Positions 46,172-55,701 of a stretch of DNA of 64,000 nt are shown piece after piece. The translations under genes were made by a program, and so were the position numbers. This DNA comes from Gammaproteobacteria bacterium (lineage in GTDB: Bacteria; Pseudomonadota; Gammaproteobacteria; Steroidobacterales; Steroidobacteraceae): the NCBI GenBank assembly GCA_003164785.1, contig PLUE01000062.1, forward strand, positions 248,001 through 312,000, given 5' to 3'. The notes under the pieces were generated by a model that was not told the DNA's origin, made no database searches, and saw only the letters and a program-made list of their open reading frames with translations. The first letter of the stretch is position 1. Every line of letters begins with the position of its first letter.

Positions 46172-46372
46172 ATGAACGACACGACAGAGATGCAAGATCT
46201 TCGGTGGCAAATCATGCAACGCAATCTCGCCGCCGGGCGTCCCGCCGAGTCGGCGGTGTACCCGCTGGTGCGTCGACCGGCGCAGCCGCATTGGAGATTC
46301 ACTCCGGCGACAGGCTCCTGGCTGAGCCGCACCCGCAACGGAGTCGAAAAGCCTCGCGCAACTGTCGCTTAA
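46172..46372 (+). CDS. Small hypothetical protein
   Basis: ATG with upstream ggagcgaag; 66 aa; no family recognised. Confidence 0.4.
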   Translation: MNDTTEMQDLRWQIMQRNLAAGRPAESAVYPLVRRPAQPHWRFTPATGSWLSRTRNGVEKPRATVA

Positions 46373-46424
46373 TCGTCATCTTCACGCGTCAAGATTTAAC
46401 CTTCCCATAAGCGGAGGTGACAGC

Positions 46425-46658
46425 GTGAACAGCCTCGATCTCGATTCCCAGTTGAATCAACTGGAACTGGAATGGCGCGACGTGTACGAGGCCAGCATCC
46501 TGGCCCGCAGCAGCTACCAATCCTTGGCGGCGCGCAGCGCCGGCGCCGAGGTTCTCGATGTGGCCAAGGAGCGCCTGGATCGCGCGGAGGCGTTGAAGGC
46601 CCGCGTCAGCACCCGTATCGAACGGTTGGAGGCCAGCCTGTTGCGAGCGGCATCATGA
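46425..46658 (+). CDS. Small helical hypothetical protein
   Basis: SD cggaggtgaca before GTG 46425; heptad-like helical content; ATGA overlap with next ORF. Confidence 0.5.
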   Translation: MNSLDLDSQLNQLELEWRDVYEASILARSSYQSLAARSAGAEVLDVAKERLDRAEALKARVSTRIERLEASLLRAAS

Positions 46659-46867
46659 ACGATCTGCCCGTCGACGACGAATTCGCCTGGAACCAGCGGG
46701 AACGACTCTGGTTCGGGGCGCTGGCTGCCGCACGGGCCGCGCAGCTGGAGTGCGACGTCCTTCGCGAGGTGATGGTCCTCTCCCAGGCAGCGTGGAATCG
46801 GAGCCGCGAGCGCTTGGCCGAGCTTCAGGCGCTCCGCGATGCGTTCGGGGAGAAAACCGCCGCCTGA
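46655..46867 (+). CDS. Small helical hypothetical protein, translationally coupled
   Basis: ATG 46655 overlaps the stop of the previous ORF (ATGA); MNDLPVDDEFAWNQRERLWFGALAAARAAQLECDVLREVM. Confidence 0.45.
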   Translation: MNDLPVDDEFAWNQRERLWFGALAAARAAQLECDVLREVMVLSQAAWNRSRERLAELQALRDAFGEKTAA

Positions 46868-46951
46868 TTGTCCGATCAGGCGCGGACCAGCAACACGGCG
46901 CGACGCGTTGCCGCCCGCCGGTTGCCGCATGACCGTTTGGCCCGCGAATCA

Positions 46952-47611
46952 TCACCCGATGAACGCTTGACGCAACAGCGCAAGAAGGCCGCCGCCGGGC
47001 CGGCGGGGCAGCATGGTGTGCCGGATGGCGGCGTCGGCGAGGCACGCAATCGCAATGAGCCCGAACGTCCCGAAATTGACGAACAGCGACCAAGTCGATC
47101 GAGAAACGGTGAAGAATAACGCCACGATCGCAGCGCTCATGACCATGTAAAAGACAGCCCATGCGAGGGTCGCCCTGCGGGTGAAGGCGGTTTCGAGGGG
47201 CGACAGCGCGCCATGAAGCTTCACGGCCAATTGGGTGCATAAAGGAATGTGCCCCGGGAGCAGGGTGCGCGCAAAGCTCACCGCCACCAGGGTATACGCG
47301 CCGCACTGCTGCACGAGGTCTGCCCACTCGTAATTGCGTTCGATCAACCCCCAATAGTAATAGAGGCCGGCAACCACGAGTGCAGCGATCGGCAGAGCGA
47401 TCGAGGGCCGGGTCCAGCGCCATAGCAGCACGGTACCCACCAACAACACGGGGCCGATCGACAAGGCGGCTGCCAATCCCTTGGCATCAGGATTCGAGTT
47501 GCTGTAGTAGGACAGGCCGGCATAGCCGAGGATGACGAGGCCGAGCGCAACCCACGCAAAGCGCCCTGGCGTCGCGGCACTTGCCGGTGGCGCGCCTTTC
47601 GATATCGTCAA
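46952..47611 (-). CDS. Multi-pass membrane protein (COG4648-like); start uncertain
   Basis: Five to six hydrophobic segments; LVQQCGAYTLVAVSFARTLLPGHIPLCTQLA. The ORF-track start at 47647 is a TTG inside a hairpin; TTG 47611 is an alternative. Confidence 0.55.
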   Translation of the reverse strand: MTISKGAPPASAATPGRFAWVALGLVILGYAGLSYYSNSNPDAKGLAAALSIGPVLLVGTVLLWRWTRPSIALPIAALVVAGLYYYWGLIERNYEWADLVQQCGAYTLVAVSFARTLLPGHIPLCTQLAVKLHGALSPLETAFTRRATLAWAVFYMVMSAAIVALFFTVSRSTWSLFVNFGTFGLIAIACLADAAIRHTMLPRRPGGGLLALLRQAFIG

Positions 47612-47634
47612 ATGGGAGTTCGCTTCGCGTTGGC

Positions 47635-47658
47635 GCCGGGGCTGCAAGCAGCCCCGGC
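47635..47658 (-). terminator. 11-bp GC-rich hairpin downstream of rpoH
   Basis: GCCGGGGCTGC-AA-GCAGCCCCGGC on the plus strand; 3' of rpoH on the minus strand; no T-tract. Confidence 0.45.
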
Positions 47659-47694
47659 TGGGTGAACGTTTATCTCTGGCGCGATTCTACGCGG

Positions 47695-48561
47695 TCAGGC
47701 AGCGGCCATCAGACCTTTCAGCTTGCTGATGGCATTGCTCTCGACCTGGCGAACGCGCTCTGCCGAAATGCCGTACTCGTCGGCGAGTTCGTGCAGGGTC
47801 GCCTTGTCGTCGGTCATCCAGCGGCGCTTCAAGATGCTGCGGCTACGCTCATCGAGTTTCTCCAGCGCCATGCTCAGGCGATCACTGGAATCTTCCTCCC
47901 ATTCCTCGCGCTCCACCTCGACCGCAGGATCGGCGTTGCTCGCGGGCAGATACATCGCCGGCGAATAGGCCTCTTCCTCGTCGCTTTCCGGCGTCGGGTC
48001 GAACGACATATCGCGAGCGGACAACCGCTGCTCCATCTCGCGAACATCCTTGACCTCGACACCCAAGTCGCGAGCCACCGCCTTCGTTTCTTCCTCGGAA
48101 AGCCACGCCAGGTTCTTCTTCATCTTGCGCAGATTGAAGAACAACTTGCGCTGCGATTTGGTGGTGGCCACTTTGACCAAGCGCCAGTTGCGCAACACAT
48201 ACTCGTGAATTTCCGCACGAATCCAATGCACCGCGAAGGAGACCAGGCGCACCCCCACGTTGGGATCGAAACGCTTGACTGCTTTCATCAGCCCGACGTT
48301 GCCTTCTTGGACGAGATCGCCCATGGGCAGGCCATAGCCCAAGTAGCCACGCGCGATGTGCACGACGAATCGCAAATGCGACAACACGAGTTGCCGCGCA
48401 GCGTCCAGATCGGCATCCGAACGGAAGCGGATCGCGAGCGCGACCTCGTCTTCCTTGCTCAGAACCGGTATCTGGGATACGCGGTCAATATAAGAATCCA
48501 GGCTCCCCACGGGGCCCGCGAACACCAAACCAGTCTTTGTAGCGACTAAGGCGGCAGTCAT
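47695..48561 (-). CDS. rpoH: RNA polymerase sigma-32 factor RpoH
   Basis: [16 protein letters not shown]...[92 protein letters not shown] 48561 with GGAGG SD. Confidence 0.97.
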   Translation of the reverse strand: MTAALVATKTGLVFAGPVGSLDSYIDRVSQIPVLSKEDEVALAIRFRSDADLDAARQLVLSHLRFVVHIARGYLGYGLPMGDLVQEGNVGLMKAVKRFDPNVGVRLVSFAVHWIRAEIHEYVLRNWRLVKVATTKSQRKLFFNLRKMKKNLAWLSEEETKAVARDLGVEVKDVREMEQRLSARDMSFDPTPESDEEEAYSPAMYLPASNADPAVEVEREEWEEDSSDRLSMALEKLDERSRSILKRRWMTDDKATLHELADEYGISAERVRQVESNAISKLKGLMAAA

Positions 48562-48596
48562 TAGCGGAAACCTCCAATCAAATCTCGGATGCAATA

Positions 48597-48623
48597 ATAG
48601 CACTCCCATAATTGGAGTGCTAA
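48597..48623. promoter_or_regulatory. CIRCE element (HrcA operator)
   Basis: ATAGCACTC-CCATAATTG-GAGTGCTAA: 17/18 match to TTAGCACTC-N9-GAGTGCTAA with exact 9-nt spacer. Confidence 0.88.
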
Positions 48624-48685
48624 CGGCCGCCGGAGTTCATCTTCCGGCGAAAGAAATTCTGAAAATCAACGACTTACGCGTGATT

Positions 48686-49606
48686 CTAGGTCGGTTCGAT
48701 GGCCTTTATGTGGCGCGAGGCTGCAAGCCACGAACCCAACCAGCCTAACGCGACCGCAACGCCCAATACAACGACACTCGGCCCAAATCCCACGCCGCGG
48801 AGATGGAACTCGCTGCCATATAGGCCCGCGAGGCGCCGTACCGCCCCGGCGAGCAGGCCGACCGCGATTCCCACCAGCAGGAGCGCCAAAAGGCCGCCTC
48901 CCAGCCCGTACCAGATTCCGCTGTACAGAAAAGGGCGCCGCGCGAAACCATCGGTGGCGCCGACCAACTTCATGACCTCTATTTCCGCCCGTCGGTTCAA
49001 TATGTCAAGCCGGATCGTATTCCCCACCACCAGGACCACGCCAAGGGCCAAGAGGGCGGCGGTCAGCCACAGCACCCGGTTCGCGATATCCATGAGGGCG
49101 TGCAATCGCTTGACCCATTCGGTATCTGCTTGAACGGTCTGCACGTCGGGCGCAGCGGCAATCGCGTGCTTGAGCGCCTCCAACCCCTCGGGCGTGCTGG
49201 CTGCCGGCGCCGGCGTGACGACCAACGTGTCCGGCAGCGGGTTGTCGCTCAGGGCATCCAGGGCGTTGCCGAATCCGGACGCGGTCCGAAATTGAGCGAG
49301 CGCTTCGTCGGCGGTGATGACGCGGACGGCCGCCACGTCCGAGCGGCCCCGCAATTGCTTTGCCAAGGTTTGCGCCCGTGCACCGGTTGCCTTCTTGTCC
49401 ATGTAGACCGACAAGTCGAAGGCCTCGTTCCAATCCGCCGTGGCCGCGCGGGTGTTGTCCAGGAACACGTTCAGCAGCAAGGGCAGCGCCAGCGCCACCG
49501 CGATCACCGCCATGGTCATCGCCGCCGCCATCGGCTGCTGCGCGATGCGCCCGAGCGACCCCACCAGGGTCTGCGCGTGGCGTGCGGACCAGGTTTGCAG
49601 ACTCAC
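48686..49606 (-). CDS. ftsX: Cell division protein FtsX
   Basis: Permease-like topology; LDILNRRAEIEVMKLVGATDGFARRPFLYSG; directly downstream of ftsE with 4-nt overlap. Confidence 0.95.
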   Translation of the reverse strand: MSLQTWSARHAQTLVGSLGRIAQQPMAAAMTMAVIAVALALPLLLNVFLDNTRAATADWNEAFDLSVYMDKKATGARAQTLAKQLRGRSDVAAVRVITADEALAQFRTASGFGNALDALSDNPLPDTLVVTPAPAASTPEGLEALKHAIAAAPDVQTVQADTEWVKRLHALMDIANRVLWLTAALLALGVVLVVGNTIRLDILNRRAEIEVMKLVGATDGFARRPFLYSGIWYGLGGGLLALLLVGIAVGLLAGAVRRLAGLYGSEFHLRGVGFGPSVVVLGVAVALGWLGSWLAASRHIKAIEPT

Positions 49607-50274
49607 GGATTCACGACCGCCGGCGCCGCCAACCTGCCATCGCCCAACACGATGCGTCGTGCCCCGATTTGGTCGATGAGGTGAACGTCGTGCGTGGCGA
49701 TGACGACCGTCACGCCGACGTCGTTGAAACGTTTGAACAAGCGCATGATGTCGAGTGCGAGGTCGGGGTCCAGATTGCCCGTGGGTTCATCCGCAATGAG
49801 CAACCGAGGTTTGCCGACGACCGCGCGGGCGATGCCGACTCGTTGTTGCTCGCCCGTGGACAGCTCCAGGGGTCGGCTTCTTTCCTTGCCGAGCAACCCC
49901 ACCTGGTCGAGAGCCGCCCGTACGCGCTTGTCGATCTCCCGTTTCGGGACACCGGCAATGATCAGCGGCAGCGCCACATTGTCCGAAATGGGCCGGTCGT
50001 GGAGCAGCTTGTGATCTTGGAACACCACGCCGAGCTGGCGGCGAAATTGCGGAATCCCGCGGGGCTTGATGCCGGCGGTGTTCTGACTACCGATGAACAC
50101 CTGGCCCCGGGTCGGGCGTTCGATGAGCGCGATCAACTTCAAAATGCTGCTCTTGCCGGCGCCCGAGTGGCCGGTCAGGAATGTCATTTCTCCGTCGCCG
50201 ATGGTGAAGGACACACCGGCGAGCGCCTCGCGGCCGTTGGCGTAGCGTTTGTGGACCTGATCGAATCGAATCAT
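49603..50274 (-). CDS. ftsE: Cell division ATP-binding protein FtsE
   Basis: MIRFDQVHKRYANGREALAGVSFTIGDGEMTFLTGHSGAGKSSILKLIALIERPTRG...LSTGEQQRVGIARA. Confidence 0.97.
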   Translation of the reverse strand: MIRFDQVHKRYANGREALAGVSFTIGDGEMTFLTGHSGAGKSSILKLIALIERPTRGQVFIGSQNTAGIKPRGIPQFRRQLGVVFQDHKLLHDRPISDNVALPLIIAGVPKREIDKRVRAALDQVGLLGKERSRPLELSTGEQQRVGIARAVVGKPRLLIADEPTGNLDPDLALDIMRLFKRFNDVGVTVVIATHDVHLIDQIGARRIVLGDGRLAAPAVVNP

Positions 50275-51230
50275 GCGTCGTCAGCGGATTTCAGCAGGGC
50301 CGACACGAAATCAGACGCGTTGAACACACCGAAATCTTCGGTTTGCTCTCCGACGCCCACGAATCGAATGGGAATGTTCAGCTTCTGCGCAATGGCGAGC
50401 ACGACACCCCCTTTGGCCGTGCCGTCGAGCTTGGTAATCACGAGCCCCGTGACCCCCAGGCCCTTGTTGAACTCCTGTGCTTGCGCAATGGCGTTCTGCC
50501 CGATGGTGCCGTCCAGCACCAATAGCACCTCGTGCGGCGCCGTGGGGTCGATCCGCCCTAGCACGCGCTTGACCTTCTTGAGTTCGTCCATCAGATGGGT
50601 CTGGGTATGCAGGCGTCCGGCCGTGTCGGCGATCAGCACGTCGATGTTGCGGGCCTTCGCCGCCTGCAAGCCGTCGAAGATCACCGCGGCGGGCTCTGCA
50701 CCGGCTTGTTGCGCGATGATCGGTACCTTGTTTCGGTCGGCCCAGACCTCGAGTTGCTCGCGTGCTGCGGCGCGGAAGGTGTCGCCGGCGGCCAGCATGA
50801 CGCTGCGCCGCTCCGCCAGAAGTCGATGGGCCAGTTTACCGATGGTGGTGGTCTTCCCGGCGCCGTTGATGCCGACGACCAAGATCACGTACGGCTTGAT
50901 CCGCGAATCGATGACCAGCGGCTGTTCGACGGGCTTCAGGATTTCCAGCATGGCGGCGTGCAGCGCTTTCAACAGCGCGTCGACGTCATCGAGTTCCTTG
51001 CGCGCCACGCGCTTGCGAAGATCGTCGAGGATGCGGGTGGTGGCCTCGATGCCGACATCCGCGGTGATGAGCCGCGTTTCGAGTTCGTCCAGGATCTCCG
51101 CATCGATCTTGCGGCCGCCGGGCAGCAATTCCTTGATGTCGGTGGTGAGCCATGCGGGCCCGGTGTTGATCTTGGTGCGCAGGCGTTTGAAAAAGCCGCG
51201 CACGCCGGATTTTTCGGATTCGTTCGTCAT
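50271..51230 (-). CDS. ftsY: Signal recognition particle receptor FtsY
   Basis: ILVVGINGAGKTTTIGKLAHRL...DTFRAAAREQLEVWADR...VLIADTAGRLHTQTHLMDELKKVKRV...TKLDGTAKGGVVL. Confidence 0.97.
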   Translation of the reverse strand: MTNESEKSGVRGFFKRLRTKINTGPAWLTTDIKELLPGGRKIDAEILDELETRLITADVGIEATTRILDDLRKRVARKELDDVDALLKALHAAMLEILKPVEQPLVIDSRIKPYVILVVGINGAGKTTTIGKLAHRLLAERRSVMLAAGDTFRAAAREQLEVWADRNKVPIIAQQAGAEPAAVIFDGLQAAKARNIDVLIADTAGRLHTQTHLMDELKKVKRVLGRIDPTAPHEVLLVLDGTIGQNAIAQAQEFNKGLGVTGLVITKLDGTAKGGVVLAIAQKLNIPIRFVGVGEQTEDFGVFNASDFVSALLKSADDA

Positions 51231-51308
51231 GGGCACAGGAAAAGGGCGCTGCCGCGCGCCCCGGGTTCGTTAATCATGGGACCGCGAGCTTACCAGCCTC
51301 CGCAGGGT

Positions 51309-51968
51309 ATGATGCCGCCCGTGACACCCTCCAAACCCCCAAAACCCCACTCGTCGGCCAAACCTCCCACCGAGGGCCGCAATTCCGTCCGAATCATCGC
51401 CGGCACGTGGCGTGGTCGGCGCGTGAGTTTCCCCGACATGCCCGGCCTGCGGCCGACCCCAGATCGTGTCCGCGAGACCCTGTTCAACTGGCTGCAGCAA
51501 TCCATCGCGGGTGCGCGCTGTCTGGACCTGTTCGCGGGCTCCGGTGCCCTCGGGCTCGAAGCCTTGTCCCGAGGGGCGAAGGTCGCCATCTTCGTGGAGC
51601 AGGCGCAGCTGGCTGCCCGGGCGCTGCAGGCGGAACTCACGCGCTTCGGCGGTACGTCGAAGTCCCGCGTGGTCGAGATGGGCGCATCGCGCTTTTTGCG
51701 CAGCCCCAGCGAGCCCTTCGGCGGCGCTTTCGACGTGGTCTTCGTGGATCCGCCCTTCGGCAAGGATGCCTTGGTCGACTACATTCCGTTGCTCGACGCG
51801 GGGAACTGGCTCAAGCCCGGCGGCTTGGTTTACCTGGAGTGCGAGAAGGCGGCGGGAGCGCCGTTGCTGCCCTCACACTGGGAATTGCTCAAATCGAAGT
51901 CGGCCGGTGAGGTGGGTTATCATCTGGCGCGCGTCAATGCGCGGCTGGCGAGCGAAAAACCTGGGTGA
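51309..51968 (+). CDS. rsmD: 16S rRNA (guanine(966)-N(2))-methyltransferase RsmD
   Basis: [37 protein letters not shown]...[20 protein letters not shown]...[11 protein letters not shown] 51309 rather than track start 50595. Confidence 0.95.
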   Translation: MMPPVTPSKPPKPHSSAKPPTEGRNSVRIIAGTWRGRRVSFPDMPGLRPTPDRVRETLFNWLQQSIAGARCLDLFAGSGALGLEALSRGAKVAIFVEQAQLAARALQAELTRFGGTSKSRVVEMGASRFLRSPSEPFGGAFDVVFVDPPFGKDALVDYIPLLDAGNWLKPGGLVYLECEKAAGAPLLPSHWELLKSKSAGEVGYHLARVNARLASEKPG

Positions 51969-52453
51969 TGAACAAAAGAAACGCTGTATACCCTGGCACC
52001 TTCGATCCGATGACCAATGGGCATCACGACTTGGTTCGGCGGGCGGCCAGTATTTTCGACCGGTTGGTCGTTGCGGTGGCGGCGAACCCCAACAAGGCGC
52101 CGATGTTTTCGCTGGAACAACGGGTCGATATGGCGCGTCGGGTGCTCGCCGACGTACACAATGTGGAAGTGAAGGGCTACGTTGGGCTTACCGTGGATTT
52201 CGCCCGTCAGAACGGTCTTTCGGTGATCGTGCGCGGCCTGCGGGCCGTCTCGGACTTCGAATTCGAATTCCAATTGGCTAATATGAGCCGTCATCTGACT
52301 CCGGAAATCGAGTCGGTGTTCATGACGCCCCAGGAGCAATACACATTCATTTCCTCGACCTTGGTTCGCGAGATCGCCGTCTTGGGCGGCAATGTCTCGG
52401 AGTTCGTGCATCCCATCGTCGAGGTCGAACTCAAGCGGCACCGCAAGCTTTGA
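51968..52453 (+). CDS. coaD: Phosphopantetheine adenylyltransferase
   Basis: [33 protein letters not shown]...[25 protein letters not shown]...[23 protein letters not shown]. Confidence 0.97.
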   Translation: MNKRNAVYPGTFDPMTNGHHDLVRRAASIFDRLVVAVAANPNKAPMFSLEQRVDMARRVLADVHNVEVKGYVGLTVDFARQNGLSVIVRGLRAVSDFEFEFQLANMSRHLTPEIESVFMTPQEQYTFISSTLVREIAVLGGNVSEFVHPIVEVELKRHRKL

Positions 52454-54198
52454 CGGGCTTTGGTGGGGATCCGATAGCCCACCGTTCGGTTTTCCGCGCC
52501 CGGTTGGCGATCGCCGCCGGCCTCCTGCTGCTGAACACGGCGGGCTCTCCCTTCGCCTTCGCCGATGCCGGCGGCGCACAGACCGCCCCGACGGCCGCTC
52601 ACAAGGGCGCCATCGCGAGCGCCTATCCGCTGGCGAGCGAAGCGGGCGAAGAAGTGCTCGCCAAAGGCGGCAATGCATTCGACGCCGCCGTGGCGGTATC
52701 CGCCGCGCTGGCGGTCGTCGAACCGAGCAGTTCAGGGTTGGGAGGGGGCGGGTTTTATCTGCTGCATCGCCAGACGGACGGTCGCGAGACCATGCTGGAT
52801 GCGCGCGAAAAGGCCCCGGGTGCAGCCACGCGCGACATGTATCTGGACAAGGCCGGCAACCCGATCGTCAACGCATCCATCGACGGGCCGCTGGCCGCGG
52901 GGATCCCGGGCGAACCCGCGGTGTTTGAATACCTGGCCCGCAAGTTCGGCCGGCTGCCGCTCAAGGTGAGCCTGCAGCCGGCGATCCGCCTGGCGCGCGA
53001 CGGTTTCCCCCTGTACGGGCGGCTGCAGGGCGGCATCCGGTTCAAACGCGAAGGCCTGCTCCGCTCGCCGGACGCGGCCAAGGTGTTTCTGACGGCTGAT
53101 GGCGGTGTCCCCGAACTGGGTGCGGTCATCAAGCAACCGGACCTCGCGAGGACCTTGGAGGTCATTGCCGAGCTGGGCGCGAAAGGCTTCTATGCCGGCC
53201 GCGTCGCGCAGGATTTGGTGAGCGGGGTGCGGGCCGGCGGCGGAATCTGGACGCTGGCGGATCTGGCGTCGTACAAGGTCATCGAGCGCAAGCCATTGGT
53301 CGGCAACTACCTTGGAGCGCGGATCGTGTCCGCATCGCCGCCGTCATCGGGCGGCGTTGCCGTGGTGGATGCGCTCAATATTCTCTCGGGTTATGACTTG
53401 CATGCGCTGGACTCGGCGACGCGCAAGCACCTGGTGATCGAAGCGATGCGCCGCGCGTACCGGGACCGGGCGCTATACCTGGGCGATCCTGATTTCGTGA
53501 AGATGCCGTTGCCTCAGCTCGTCAATACGGATTACGCGGCCGGACAACGCTCCAGCATTCGCCTCGACAAGGCGATGCCGAGCGACATGTTGCCGGGCAT
53601 CGAGGCCGAGCACGTGGGCATGCACACCACACATTTCTCGGTGTTGGATGCTGCAGGCAACCGGGTCGCGGCCACCATCTCGATCAACTTGTTTTTCGGG
53701 TCGGGCTACATGGCGCCCAAAACCGGCGTGCTGCTCAACGACACCATGGACGATTTCTCGGTCAAGCCGGGCGCCCCCAATGCATTTGGTCTGGTCGGCA
53801 ATGCGGCGAACGCGATCGCGCCCAACAAGCGCAGTCTGTCGAGCATGGCGCCGAGCTTCATCGAGACGCCGAAGGGCATGATGATCATCGGCACGCCGGG
53901 AGGCGCCTACATCATCAGCATGGTATTGCTGGGAACCCTCGATTACCTCGACGGCATGACGGCGGCCGATATCGTCAAGGATCCGCGCTATCACCACCAG
54001 TACCTGCCCGACGTGGTGGACTACGAAAAGGGTGCGCTGTCGGAGACCGAGATCTATCGCCTCAAGGGGATGGGCCACGATCTGAAGGAAGGTGATCGGC
54101 GGTGGGGCAACATGCAGGTGATCACCTGGGACTACGCCAGCGGCAAAGTGGAGGCGGCGTCCGATCCTCGAGGCGAAGGCGAAGGCTTGGTCTACTGA
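52450..54198 (+). CDS. ggt: Gamma-glutamyltransferase
   Basis: [52 protein letters not shown]...[29 protein letters not shown] (catalytic Thr region). Confidence 0.93.
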   Translation: MTGFGGDPIAHRSVFRARLAIAAGLLLLNTAGSPFAFADAGGAQTAPTAAHKGAIASAYPLASEAGEEVLAKGGNAFDAAVAVSAALAVVEPSSSGLGGGGFYLLHRQTDGRETMLDAREKAPGAATRDMYLDKAGNPIVNASIDGPLAAGIPGEPAVFEYLARKFGRLPLKVSLQPAIRLARDGFPLYGRLQGGIRFKREGLLRSPDAAKVFLTADGGVPELGAVIKQPDLARTLEVIAELGAKGFYAGRVAQDLVSGVRAGGGIWTLADLASYKVIERKPLVGNYLGARIVSASPPSSGGVAVVDALNILSGYDLHALDSATRKHLVIEAMRRAYRDRALYLGDPDFVKMPLPQLVNTDYAAGQRSSIRLDKAMPSDMLPGIEAEHVGMHTTHFSVLDAAGNRVAATISINLFFGSGYMAPKTGVLLNDTMDDFSVKPGAPNAFGLVGNAANAIAPNKRSLSSMAPSFIETPKGMMIIGTPGGAYIISMVLLGTLDYLDGMTAADIVKDPRYHHQYLPDVVDYEKGALSETEIYRLKGMGHDLKEGDRRWGNMQVITWDYASGKVEAASDPRGEGEGLVY

Positions 54199-54258
54199 GC
54201 GTTGCCGGCGCGGTGTCCCGGCGCTTTGGGCCCGTCGACATCAGCAAGGCGAGCCGGT

Positions 54259-55074
54259 TCATTTCTGACACGTCGAACACCAGTAGGTCGACCGCTGCCC
54301 CTGGAGAAACTGCTTCACCGGCCCCTTGCATACGCGGCAGGCTTTGCCTTTTCGCTCGTACACGAACAGCTGCTGCCTGAAATACCCGGGGATCCCGTCC
54401 GCGTTGACGTAATCGCGAAGCGTGGTGCCGCCGATGTCGATGGCCGCCGCCAGCACTTCTTTGATCGCGCGCGTGAGCGCGCCGGCCTGCGCGCGGGTCA
54501 GGCGACCGGCAGGCTTGCGCGGCGAAATGCCGGCGCGAAATAGCGCCTCGCTGGCGTAGATGTTCCCGACGCCGACCACCACCCGGGAGTTCATGATGAA
54601 TTGCTTGATCGCGACCGCCCGCCGCCGCGTGGTTCGATGGAGATAGTCGCTGTCGAAGGATTCGCTGAGGGGCTCCGGCGCCAGCTTCGCCAGGAGCGGA
54701 TGTGCGGCTGGGTCAGTGTCGGTCCAGTGAGCGCTGCCGAAGCGGCGGGGATCGTGGAAGCGCAACACCTTTCCGGAATCCAGCACGATATCCCAGTGGT
54801 CGTGCCCTTTCGGGGTCGTGTCGGCGTCCAGAATACGCAGACTACCCGACATGCCGAGATGCAGGATCAGCGTGCCCGCGTCGAATCCGATGAGGATGTA
54901 CTTGGCCCGCCGCTCGACACGACGCACGACCTGCTGCCGAAGGGACTCTTCGAGGTGGGCGGCGATCGGCCAGCGGAGGCGGCGATCGCGGATCACCACG
55001 TCGATCACGCGCCGGCCCAACAGGGCAGGCGCGATGCCTCGGCGCGTAGTCTCGACTTCCGGAAGCTCGGGCAT
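54259..55074 (-). CDS. mutM: Formamidopyrimidine-DNA glycosylase
   Basis: MPELPEVETTRRGIAPALLGRRV...VGVGNIYASEALFRAGISP...CRVCKGPVKQFLQGQRSTYWCSTCQK. Confidence 0.97.
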   Translation of the reverse strand: MPELPEVETTRRGIAPALLGRRVIDVVIRDRRLRWPIAAHLEESLRQQVVRRVERRAKYILIGFDAGTLILHLGMSGSLRILDADTTPKGHDHWDIVLDSGKVLRFHDPRRFGSAHWTDTDPAAHPLLAKLAPEPLSESFDSDYLHRTTRRRAVAIKQFIMNSRVVVGVGNIYASEALFRAGISPRKPAGRLTRAQAGALTRAIKEVLAAAIDIGGTTLRDYVNADGIPGYFRQQLFVYERKGKACRVCKGPVKQFLQGQRSTYWCSTCQK

Positions 55075-55103
55075 GGTTCAACCCGCCCAAGACCAGAAGC
55101 GAG

Positions 55104-55259
55104 TTACTTGATCTTCGATTCCTTGTACGGCACGTGCTTGCGCACCACCGGATCGAATTTCTTGGTCTCCATCTTGTCGGGATGAAGCCGCTTGTTCTTC
55201 GTGGTCGTGTAGAAATGCCCGGTTCCGGCCGAAGAGATCAATTTGATTTTATCGCGCAT
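55104..55259 (-). CDS. rpmG: 50S ribosomal protein L33 (missing from the supplied ORF track)
   Basis: Hand translation: [51 protein letters not shown]. Confidence 0.97.
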   Translation of the reverse strand: MRDKIKLISSAGTGHFYTTTKNKRLHPDKMETKKFDPVVRKHVPYKESKIK

Positions 55260-55270
55260 GGAGAAGCTCC

Positions 55271-55507
55271 TTAAACCTTGACGCCCTGGGCGCGCAGGTC
55301 GGCAACGACCACGTCGACGCCACGCTTTTCGATGGTTCGCAGGCCGCGAGTCGTCACCCGCAGGCTGACGAAGCGCTTCTCGCTTTCAAGCCAGAACCGA
55401 TGAGTGTGCAAGTTCGGCAAAAACCGGCGGCGTTTGCGATTATTCGCGTGGGAAACCGTATTACCCGTTTTCGGGCCCTTACCCGTGACCTGGCAGACTC
55501 GTGACAT
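55271..55507 (-). CDS. rpmB: 50S ribosomal protein L28
   Basis: [63 protein letters not shown]. Confidence 0.98.
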   Translation of the reverse strand: MSRVCQVTGKGPKTGNTVSHANNRKRRRFLPNLHTHRFWLESEKRFVSLRVTTRGLRTIEKRGVDVVVADLRAQGVKV

Positions 55508-55701
55508 GGCTTAGACCTTTGGACTTGAACACATAGGGACAGCCGCGTTTTATACCAGGGTGCTTGCGGATCGGCAACGATTGTTGACGCAGTTATCAAT
55601 TAAAGCCCCGGCAAGGGTGACGGCGATCCTGTCGGTAAGCTATATTTTTCATATACTTAACATTACACCCGGGCGCAGCCAGTGTACCGCGCCAATTAGG
55701 A

